Below are positions 1-9,100 of a stretch of DNA of 18,925 nucleotides, one piece after another. The stretch lies in NCBI GenBank assembly GCA_964534765.1, contig CAZHRJ010000049.1, positions 1 to 18,925 on the forward strand, in the 5' to 3' direction. The notes beneath the pieces are model-generated. The model searched no databases. It was given only the letters and a program-made list of their open reading frames with translations, and had not been told where the DNA came from. The translations under genes were made by a program, and so were the position numbers. Position 1 is the stretch's first letter. Each line of letters begins with the position of its first letter. This DNA comes from CAZHRJ01 sp964534765. Lineage in GTDB: Bacteria; Lindowbacteria; 2-12-FULL-62-27.

Positions 1-86
1 GATTCGTACCGGCGAATGACCTCGCCTATCAGGTTTCGCTCGACTCCGTCAGGCTTGACCATGGTAAACGTTTTTTCAATGGGCAT
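1..86 (-). CDS. ndk: Nucleoside diphosphate kinase, N-terminal fragment
   Basis: This is the first 28 codons of a gene that runs off the left edge. Translation from the ATG at 86-84 begins MPIEKTFTMVKPDGVERN and continues LIGEVIRRYE. This is the standard Ndk opening: a beta strand about 8 residues long, then the KPDGV motif and the LIGEII-type helix. Ndk transfers the gamma phosphate between nucleoside triphosphates and diphosphates in the cytoplasm through a phospho-histidine; that histidine lies outside the window. The start overlaps the end of the upstream transporter gene by 11 nt. An AAAGGA-like ribosome site lies about 8 nt before it, so the two are probably translated from one transcript. 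An inner ATG (62-60) exists but would remove the first beta strand. The assignment is confident despite the short length. Confidence 0.88.
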   Translation of the reverse strand, partial: MPIEKTFTMVKPDGVERNLIGEVIRRYE

Positions 87-1866
87 CAGGGGTGTCCTTT
101 CCGTGAACTCGGGCCGCGATCTGGCGGAGCAAATGCCCCGCCACCAGGAGTGAAAGACCGACCGCGCACCAGAAACTGAACTCACCCGCGCGGTGGGGTT
201 GATGGGCCCCAATCGCGATTTTGGGATCTATATCCAACCAAGCAAAAATCCCGTTCAGGATCATACCGGCCGCGAGCGAGCAGATGGCGATCGATAAGAC
301 GTAAATGATGACTGATCGCTTGCCCAGGAACTTGGCCAGCATGATGATCCCCGCAGTATTACTGGCCGGCCCGGCCAGTAAAAGTACGAGTGCGGCGCCG
401 GGGCTGGCGCCCTTCATGAGAAGCGCAGCGGCAAGGGGAGTGGTGGCCGACGCGCAGATGTAAAGCGGGATGGATATGACCAGGACGATCAACAGACTCG
501 ATAGGCCTCCGCCCAGAGCGCCCTCGATGGCGGTCGGAGGCGCCGCCACGAGAATGACACCGGCGGCGAGAAATCCGATGACGAGCCACAGCGACATGTC
601 CTGAAGGAAATCGCCGAGGCCATAGGTCACAGCCAGTTTCAGCCGCTCCAAAATGGTCCTTCGCCCGCCATCCATCGGCCCGTCCTTCGGCCCGTCCTTC
701 GGCGGGGAATCAAGAGGAGATGTCGACGGCGCTGAACATCTGTCACAAGTCTCGCCGCTTGCGTTGTTCACGCCTGAATCCTTGACGCCGTACAGGACCT
801 CAATCACGCCGGCGGTCACACCCGTAACGAAGGCGGCCAATGGCCGAAAGACCGCATAGATGGGTCCCAGGAGAGCGTAGGTGACGGCGATCGAATCGAT
901 GCCGGTCTCGGGCGTGGTGATCAGAAAAGCGGTCGTCGCGCCCCGCGTGGCGCCCATCCGCCTCAGTCCCAGCGCTGTCGGAATGACCCCGCAGGAACAG
1001 AGCGGCAGCGGCACGCCGATCAGAGCCGCGTTGATCACGGGCCGATACCGGCCTTTGCCCAGATATCGAGCCACCCGCTCCGGCCGGACAAAGGCGTAGA
1101 CCAGGCCGCCCATGAGGCAGCCGAACAGGATGTAGGGCGCGGCCTCCTGAAAAATCGCCCATGCGCTGACCAGAATGGATAGTCCGATCCGGCCCAGCAG
1201 TTGGGGTGAGGGGAGAGCGTCTTCGTGAAGATCGCTCAGAGCGAAAAGTCCGATGGCCAGAAGAAGGATACCCGCGATCAGGCCCGCGTTCTCCTCGATC
1301 GACTTCCACCGCACATTCGATATCCCATCCCGGGAAATGACGACAACGGCGGTCATGCCGCAGGACGTCACCAGGATGGTGACGGCCGAAAGCGCCAGAA
1401 TCGATTCCCAGCCGCCGCCGGCGGCCAGCAGAAACAGCGGGATGATTTCGGCGCAGGGGGACAGAGACAGCATGCCGACCAGAGCGGTAATCAGCATGGC
1501 CTCGGTCGCCGCGGTTTTGACCTGGAACCGCGCGGGATCAAAGTGCCCGTGAAGATGGCGATTCAACAACCTGCCGGCAACAAGGATCAGTCCCAGTACG
1601 ATCAGAATCCCCGCCGCGCCGGCCTCGAGATAGCTCCTATGATCAGTCTGAAAGGTGATCCCGGTGTATGCGATCGCCACGCCGATCGTGATGGTGGTCA
1701 GGGAATGGATAAACGCCGCGCCGAACGTGACCGCCGCCTGCCTGGTCCGGCTCCAGTTCCTCCATTTCCCCACAACAACGAACGGCGCCCAGTGGGTGGG
1801 AATCACGGAATGGAGAATCGACAGAAGTAACGCGCCGACCAGTACACCCGGATCGAGCATAGTCAT
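76..1866 (-). CDS. Two-module membrane transporter: NicO/UreH-like domain fused to SO_0444/ArsP-type permease
   Basis: This is a 596-residue polytopic inner-membrane protein. Residues 1-215 form a six-helix-like module with HSVIPTHW near the N-terminus, a His-rich stretch (RHLHGHFD, about 102-109) and an SPCAEIIPL motif. It resembles nickel/cobalt exporter (NicO/UreH-like) domains. Residues 225-590 match the permease family that includes ArsP and the SO_0444 Cu/Zn efflux transporters. Hallmarks are VPLPLCSCGVIP (about 285-296), TPETGIDS (318-325) and a second CASATTPLAAALL repeat (471-483). Between the permease halves is a hydrophilic linker with a CDRC motif (374-377), a likely metal ligand. 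Heavy-metal export is inferred from family membership; the substrate cannot be read from sequence. The start ATG overlaps the stop of the preceding gene (TGATG), which implies translational coupling; a second ATG lies two codons in. Confidence 0.82.
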   Translation of the reverse strand: MTMLDPGVLVGALLLSILHSVIPTHWAPFVVVGKWRNWSRTRQAAVTFGAAFIHSLTTITIGVAIAYTGITFQTDHRSYLEAGAAGILIVLGLILVAGRLLNRHLHGHFDPARFQVKTAATEAMLITALVGMLSLSPCAEIIPLFLLAAGGGWESILALSAVTILVTSCGMTAVVVISRDGISNVRWKSIEENAGLIAGILLLAIGLFALSDLHEDALPSPQLLGRIGLSILVSAWAIFQEAAPYILFGCLMGGLVYAFVRPERVARYLGKGRYRPVINAALIGVPLPLCSCGVIPTALGLRRMGATRGATTAFLITTPETGIDSIAVTYALLGPIYAVFRPLAAFVTGVTAGVIEVLYGVKDSGVNNASGETCDRCSAPSTSPLDSPPKDGPKDGPMDGGRRTILERLKLAVTYGLGDFLQDMSLWLVIGFLAAGVILVAAPPTAIEGALGGGLSSLLIVLVISIPLYICASATTPLAAALLMKGASPGAALVLLLAGPASNTAGIIMLAKFLGKRSVIIYVLSIAICSLAAGMILNGIFAWLDIDPKIAIGAHQPHRAGEFSFWCAVGLSLLVAGHLLRQIAARVHGKDTPDAH

Positions 1867-3065
1867 CAGGGCTTGATGTGCCAGGCGAGAAGGTTCGGGA
1901 GGAATCCTGAAAAAATCCGGGCGGCGAGGATGTCACGGGAGTCAAACATGCCAACCTTGTTGTAGAGAAGAATGGCGCCCAGCGGTTTTTGGGAGGCGAT
2001 CGTGATGAGAAGTGTTTGAGTTGAATCGGCCGGGTATCCCTGCAACAGTTCCGTGGCGCCGACGGACAGAGCCTCTTTCAGCCGCTCGTGAGACTCCACA
2101 TCCAGCTTTTCGCCCTGATCGTGGGCGTATCCTTTTCCGTCATATCGGCCGGATAAAGTCCATGACGGAGGCTGCCCCTCGCTGTTCTGAAACACATAAA
2201 AGCCAACCATTTTGCACCTGAAGAGCCGCACGCTCGACAGAACCGTCCGGCGGATGAATGCCGGCAGATCGGCAGCGCCGGATACATCCCGCATGGCTTC
2301 GAGAATGTTAAAGAAATTCCCGCCGTCCACTTCCTTGGTCTCGTGCTCCTTGGCCTGCTCCGCCAACCGCAGCTTGTACTCTGTCTCGACTTTCTCCATC
2401 TTCGCCTCGATATACCGCGTCAGCTCCGTCGACTTTGTCCGCTCCCATCGGCGGATGGAAACGCCGCCGACGGGGATCAACAGAAAAACGCAGGAGACGC
2501 CGACCGCCGCCGGAAACTGTAGGCGCTTGATTGTCCGGGACAGGATTTCCGATTTGAAAAACCCGATCTCCACTTCCGCCAGCTTCATCGCGCCTTTTCG
2601 GACCGGCGTGAACGCCCGATAGATCACCATGCCGGACGGGAGTTCAAGTTTGATCAGATCCGTGCCGCGGGTCTCCGCGGCCAGTTTTGACTTGGACTGG
2701 ATCAGCAGGATATTGGCCTGATCGACCGGTGTGGCGGAGGAATATCGCGTGGACAGCTGCCACACCAGGACCCGCCCCAACGGATCATAGACGGCGACAT
2801 GAGAGACTCCCGATCCGCGAACCAGGTTCCACGCCGCCTTCTTGAGCGCCTTGTCATTTTGCTTTTCGAAATTCTCCGTGTTGGACAACACGTAGAGCCG
2901 GAGCTGGTGGTTGGCCGACTCGATTTCCGAGTCAAATGTCTCCATGAAAAAAGAGGCAAACACGATGCCCAGCAGCGCCAGCGCCACCCCCGCCGTTGTG
3001 ACCATGAGTTTCCCGGAGGTCGCCACCCGGCGCAGAATCTGGTCGCCCAAATCGTCTTTTTGCAT
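1866..3065 (-). CDS. Membrane-anchored GAF-domain sensor-like protein
   Basis: This 399-residue protein has the layout of a bacterial sensor but no output domain that I can see. A transmembrane helix (about 20-42) is followed by a roughly 140-residue extracytoplasmic segment with the Cache/PAS-like string SHVAVYDPLGRVLVWQ (about 88-103). A second membrane helix (about 183-203), a charged coiled coil (about 205-245) and a GAF-like domain (about 252-395) follow. No histidine kinase, GGDEF, EAL, HAMP or phosphatase motif is visible, so it may signal through a partner. It begins 67 nt after the pilQ stop and ends in a one-base overlap with the transporter gene, so it is transcribed with that gene and possibly with the pilus operon. 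The ribosome site before the ATG is weak. GAF assignment is by fold pattern and is moderate; a chemosensory or partner-kinase role is inference. Confidence 0.68.
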   Translation of the reverse strand: MQKDDLGDQILRRVATSGKLMVTTAGVALALLGIVFASFFMETFDSEIESANHQLRLYVLSNTENFEKQNDKALKKAAWNLVRGSGVSHVAVYDPLGRVLVWQLSTRYSSATPVDQANILLIQSKSKLAAETRGTDLIKLELPSGMVIYRAFTPVRKGAMKLAEVEIGFFKSEILSRTIKRLQFPAAVGVSCVFLLIPVGGVSIRRWERTKSTELTRYIEAKMEKVETEYKLRLAEQAKEHETKEVDGGNFFNILEAMRDVSGAADLPAFIRRTVLSSVRLFRCKMVGFYVFQNSEGQPPSWTLSGRYDGKGYAHDQGEKLDVESHERLKEALSVGATELLQGYPADSTQTLLITIASQKPLGAILLYNKVGMFDSRDILAARIFSGFLPNLLAWHIKP

Positions 3066-3122
3066 GAACCGAGTCTATCTATTCGGACAAAAAAGTGAAG
3101 CGGGAAGCCCCTGAATCAAAAC

Positions 3123-3138
3123 CCCTGACCCGTCAGGG
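3123..3138 (-). terminator. Short stem-loop overlapping the pilQ stop codon
   Basis: A perfect 7-bp inverted repeat (CCCTGAC, 2 nt, GTCAGGG) spans the TGA stop of pilQ. On the transcribed strand it is followed by GTTTTG. The T run is only four bases and the loop is very tight, so it may be a weak or attenuating terminator between pilQ and the GAF gene, or chance. It is the only hairpin noticed in the 67-nt gap. Confidence 0.25.
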
Positions 3139-6100
3139 AGCGACGTAGATCTTGTCCTTGATCTGATCGTATATCTCCTCGGAAATGTCCGGGACCTGCT
3201 TGAGATCCGATATCGTCTTGAATTTCCCGTACGTGTACCGGTAGGCGTCGATCATGTGCGCCCGGTACTTGTCGATGCCCGGTAATTTCATCAGATCGTC
3301 CAGGGCGGCCGTGTTGATGTCCATCTTGCCCTGCTCCTCCGGCTTGACATCCGTCGTGACCGATGGCTTGAGGTCCGGCGGGGGAAGTGTCGCGTCATAT
3401 GGCTTTTTGACCTCCGCCGGCGGCTGGGCAGGCTCGGCCGGTGACGGTTGGGGTTCCTCGACGGCCGTCGGCGGAGTGACGACCTGCGGTTCCGGGGCGG
3501 GCACAATGGCCGGTTGCGCCGCCGGCACTATTTTCGGCGCCGGCGGCGGGGCCGTCAGAGTTGTTCTGCCTCTTGGAGCGGGCGGCAAATAAATGGGTTC
3601 AGCCGATTTTTTCTGCGTTGGCGCCGGCGGCGGGGAAATAGTGGCAGGTTTGGATGGGGCTGGCCGCGGTTCGGGTTCCGGCGGCGTGTATCGTTCGGGC
3701 GGCGCCGCCGTCGTCGGCTGTGGCGCCGGCGTGTACACTGGCGTCTGCGTTGGCCGAGACGCCGGCGTGCCGTAGACGGGCGTCGGGGTCGGCGCCCGGG
3801 TCGGCGTCGGCGTCGCCTGGTACCGCGGCGCCGCCGCGTCGGGTCCGGTCGACGGCTGTGTGAATTGTCCCTGTGGCGCGACGGGCAGCCGCTGTTCCTG
3901 CGGCGCCGCCAGAGAGAGCGTCCCGACGGTCGCGTTCTGGATGATGATGATGGGTTTCAGGAATCGGTCGTAAAACCCCTTGTTCATTCCGAGCCCCAGC
4001 ATGAGCGCTTCGAATTCATCCTCGCTTCTGAATATGCTCCGCATCTTGCGCTCTTCCACGATCTTTTGCGCCATGCCCAGCGTGATCCCCTTGATCCGCA
4101 CCAGCTCCTGCAGGCTGACCACGTTCACGTCGACCTTGTACTCGATCCGGTACACGATGTCGTCAAAAATCACCCGCGTCAGTCCCGGTACGGTCAACAA
4201 CTGCTCCAGCGACTGATAGGGCCCGAACTGCTCGCGCCGGGCCACGATTCGCTGCGACAGGCGGAAATGCTGTTCGGGATCAACGTCGCTCCGAAGACCG
4301 CTGAGTTCCGCGATCTCGGCGACGGAAGATGTGTTGATATTGACCGGGAACGGCGTGATCTGCTGCAAGGATTTGGCCACGTCTTTCGTGACCTGCGTCG
4401 CCTCGGGCAGATTGGTGATCACGCGCGGCGTGATGAAGATCATCAACTCCGTCTTCTCGCTCTGCTCCCGCTTTGACTTGAAGAGATTCCCCAGCACCGG
4501 GATGTCTTTCAGAAACGGCACCGCGGACTGCTGAATCACCCGCCGGTCACGGATGACGCCGCCCAGAACCAGTGTCTGGTTGTCGCCGAGCAGCACGTCC
4601 GTTGTCGCCGCCCGGTTGGTCTGCTCAAATTGCGCGCCGGTCTGCTGGACGCTGGGCGTGAAGGCGTCGTCAGTCAATTCCACATGGAGATTGACGCTCC
4701 GGTCGTTCGATATCGTGGGCGTCACGCTCAGCCGCAGAAGCGCATTGATCTGCTCCAGCCGCGTCGCGGGCTGGCCGCTCGCGTTGAATGTGGTGACCGG
4801 AACAAATACGGTCCGGCCGGCGGAAATCAGAGCCCCCTTATTATTCAACGCCGTGATCTTGGGTGTGGCCAGAACCTCCACTTTCCCGCTCCGCATCAGG
4901 GCCTCCATCGCGATGCGCATCTGCCCGGTGTTCAAAATGATCCGGTAGGCGCCCGACTTCGACGACTCGTCCGCCAGAAGCGGCGGCGCGAACTCCGTCC
5001 CCAGCTTGCCGGCGGCCTTCGTCAGGGCGTCGATATCGAGCGGATTGAGAATGGCGCCGGCCGCGTCCCTGAGCAGCTCGGGCTGCGTGATGAAATTGAT
5101 CCCGCGCTGGTTGAGGTCCTCGAGAGTGTATTCGAGAATCGTCGCGTCAATCAGGACCTGGGGCGCTCGCTGGTCCAGCTTGCGAACGAGATCAGCTATG
5201 ATTTTCATCACGCTGGGCGGCGCGATGACCGTCAGGGCATTGAGCCGGTCGTCGGGTGCGAATTCCGCGAAGAGCCCGAGTTCCGCCGGCCCGGGCCGGC
5301 TCTGATTAAGGACGCTTCTCAAAATGGTGGATATGTCGCTTGGCTTGGCGTTGTTGAGATAAAACACCTCGGTCATCATGTCCGGGGGCGGCGGCGCGAT
5401 CACGTCGATGTTCGCGATGACCTCGTCGATCAGCGGAATATTTGCCGGCAGCGTTGAAATCGCCACCATGTTGTTCCGCTCGATCGTCTCCACCTTGCCC
5501 ACCATCCCGCCGAATTGCCCGGCCGACGGCGTCACGTTGGGAATAAACAGGATCGACAGAATCCGGACGGCCTCCTCCACTGGGATATTTTTCAGGATGT
5601 ACGTCTTGACCACAAATTGCGTCGGCGCCGCGTACTGGATGTCCAGCCGCTCAACCAGCCGGTCCAGTTTGTCGAAATTATCCTTCGGAGCCATCACCAG
5701 GAAGGCGTTGGAGGCGGGCAGGACGCTCACAAGGGCGTATATCCGGTTGTTCACGCCCTCCCCACCCTCGGTGATATCGGTCACAAATGCGGCCAGCACA
5801 TTGGTCACGTCAAAAACCCGGGCGTATTTCATCCGGTAGACCCTGTATTCCATCGCGGGCATTTTGGCCATCTTTTGAAAAAGTATCTTTAAATCGCCTA
5901 TTTTTTCGGGCATGTCCCGCACCAGCAAGTAAAACCGCCCGCCAAACCCCGTGATAAAAAATGACCCGCTTGGCGATAGAGCCTGCTTGACCATCTCCTC
6001 CACTTCACCCTTCAGCGCCGGCCGGCCCTGCTCCCGGATCGACCCGAATGCTGATCCGACCGGCGTGTACGTCCGGTCACCCGATCCGATGAAGGCGGAC

Positions 6101-9100
6101 AGATCTGTGATGTCGATGTATTCGATGTCGGTTCCCGGGGGAATCGGAAGGTCGATCTGAGCGATCAGGGTCTCGATCGCGCTGATTAACCCGGGGTCGG
6201 CGATGACGAGAATCGTGCCGGCGTTTTCGATGGGATAAATGATCTTCATGGCGGCCAGATTTGTCTGCGCTCCCACCGCCGCGGACGGCGGGGGCCGGTT
6301 GGAAAGGTCCTCGAAAAAGTAGGGGAATGTTTTTTGAAATTCCCGCGCGACGTTCAGATTCAACATGTCCCGTAAAATCTGCGTCGCCCGGCTCGGTGAG
6401 AGATGCTTCAGCGTGATCGTCTGGATGAATGCCTCCGGGGAATCGATTTTCTCCAGTAATTTGGTTACGGTCTCGATCTTGCCGGGCGCGTCAAAGATGA
6501 TCACGTTTCCGTTGATTTCGTCCAGCACCCACCAGCTCCTGGTGACCTCGTCCGCGGCCGGAGTGCCGGCGGCGCTGGAGACGCTGGGCATGAACCGGTT
6601 GAGGATGTCCCGCAGTCGAATCGTGTTCAAATACTTGATCCGATAGATCGCCAGTTCCTTCACGCCCCGGTCCAGCGCGGCGAGGGCGCCCTCGATTTTC
6701 TGGATGACATCCCGGCGGTCGTTGATCAGGATCATGCTGATATCCTTATGGATTTTGTATTTCCCCTTGTCCGACAGGTACTGTTTCACCAGCGTCTCCG
6801 CTTCGGCCATGTCCATGTAATTGATATTGAATTCCTGAATCCCGACGTCGGAATACTCCGTCTTGACGTCCAGCGACTCGAGGACCTGTCCGACGACGCT
6901 GAGGATTTCCCTGGTTGACAGAACCGTGAGGCTGTTGGTGGCGGCGTTGACGGTCATGATGTTCAGGGTGAGCGTCTGCTTGATGAAGTCCTCCTCGAGG
7001 GTGTCCTTGCCGCTCTTGGTTCTCTTTTTCAATGTGAACGTCCGGTGGACGACCGTTCCCTTTTTCTTGATCCCCAGGTCGCTGCCGATCAGCGTGAATT
7101 CAAATCCGGGGCCGCTCAGAATGTTCGATAACTGCTCGGCCATTTCGACGGCCGAAACGTTCTTGACCTTGAAACTCCGGACTTCCATATTCGTCTCTTT
7201 CGCCCGCGCCGTCGATATATCCAGAAGCGCCACGACGTCGGAAACTTTCTTGATGTTGTCCGCCGTCTGGGTGACGAGGAGCTGGTTGGTCAGCGGGTCG
7301 GCGATGATCTGTCCGCCGTCCCGCTCGACAAATTCGCCCAGCAGTTTCTGCATGTTCTCGGCGTCGGTGAACTGGAGTTTGAAGACATGCGTAACAAATT
7401 TTCCCCCGCGCGCCGGCGTGTCCGATACAATCGGCAGCGGCCGCCCCAGCGCCCGCTGCTTGGCGATGATCCGCACGGCATTGCCCTCCACGACCCGTGT
7501 GAGGCCGGAGCTTTCGAGGACCATGTCGAGCGCTTCGAGGACGGTGACGTCGACGACGTGGATGGTGAGAGGCGGGATTTCGCTTTTTTTCTCGACGCCC
7601 TTGGGATCGATGAAGGGCACCACGAATTTTTTCTTCGCGTCGTCGTATTCCAAGTCGAATATCACGTTCATGTTGCCCAACTGCGCGAGCGTCCGGATCA
7701 CATCGACGACGACGGCGTCCTTGAAATCCAGCGACACAATGCGCTGCGACGCCTTCGCCGAAAAAAGCACATTCTCGCCGGTGCCGGCAATCCCGATCAG
7801 CAACGCCTCCACGAGCTGCTCGCCTGGCTCCACTCCCAGAACCCATACCTCGCAAACGGCCAACCCCGACGAGTCGCTCACCGATTCGTTGTCCCGCGGG
7901 TCGTTCTGCTTGATTGTGTCCAGCCGGCCATTGCCCTTTAATATGGAGAACTGGACTTTGGCGGTCTGGACCGGATTGCCGAATTCGTCGGTGACCCGGA
8001 CCACCAGGGGCTGCTTGAGTTCCTCCCCCGTGATGGCCTCCTGGAGGTCGCCAGATATTTTTTCGATGTGAATCGGCGCGCCGGCGGTGACAAGGACAGG
8101 CAGAACCATTTCGATCAGATTGAATTTCGCCGCATCCCCGGCGGAGATTTTCACGCTGTAGGTCTCGATCTTCCGCCCCGCCGCAAGGCCCGCGGCGGCT
8201 TTGCCGGTCTTGTCGGTTCGAACCGTCAGTTTCCGAGTCGCATCGGCTGCGCTGGCGGAAAAGGATCCTTCGCCCTGAACCAGTTCAAACGTCACCGGCA
8301 GATCGATCACGGCCTGGCCGCTCGCGGCGTCGATCACTTTCACTTCCAGCGGCTGCGCCGATCGGGCGACCCCGACGCGCTGGCCGGCGCCGGCGATGTC
8401 GACGAACGAATACGCGGGGCCTATCTCGATCACCGGCGCAGCCGCGGCGGCAGGCGCCGTGTCCGTCGTCCCGACTGGCGCCGCCGGAACAGATGGCCCA
8501 CCGGCCGGCCCGCCAAATCGGACCCAGATGCCGCCGGGCCTGGCCTCCACCACCGGAGACTCCGCGCCTTTTTTCAATTCCACGGTGATCCGGGCGGTCA
8601 GAATCGGAAACGTCCGGGATTGGCTGTGCCGGATTCGGACGATGGGCCCGCGCTTGACGTCAAACGGTTTCTTGGGCAGCCGGTCGGCCGCGCCGATCAG
8701 ATCGATCACCAGGGATGGCGGGGAGGTTATGGGATTGGCGAGGAAATCAACCCCCTCCGTCGTCTTGATGAAAATCTCCGGCGCGGCCGCATCGCCAAGA
8801 ACTTCGATGCCGTATACCCCCGGCTCATCCGCGTCCGGAGGTTTTTCAGATCCGTATCGGAGGATCGGCGATGGCGCCGCCGCCGCGACCGGCTTTTCCT
8901 TTGATTTTTCCGCTGCCGGCGCATCGCTCACGACCACTTCCTCGATCACCATCGTGGGTTCGGTTTTCTTCTGTTCCTGGGGCTTTGCCGTTTCCATCGG
9001 CGGAGTCTCGGCCGGCTTCTCGACCGCTTGATCGCGCGGCGCCGCCGTCTGGTCGGCCGGAGGCGGATCGACTTTGACAGGAGGACTGGCCTGCCCGGCC

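Noticed and set aside
3066..3132. Possible strong promoter or terminator in the gap after pilQ.
   Set aside because: Only a tight 7-bp stem with a four-base T run is present and no convincing -35/-10 pair, so the downstream genes may still be part of the operon.
4630..5457. Plus-strand 275-codon open frame opposite the secretin core.
   Set aside because: Arg/Gly-rich shadow with no domain; the minus strand carries the secretin core signatures there.
6863..8071. Plus-strand 402-codon open frame opposite pilQ.
   Set aside because: Ser/Thr/Arg-rich composition, no recognisable domain, and the opposite strand encodes clear N0 and N1-like secretin modules.
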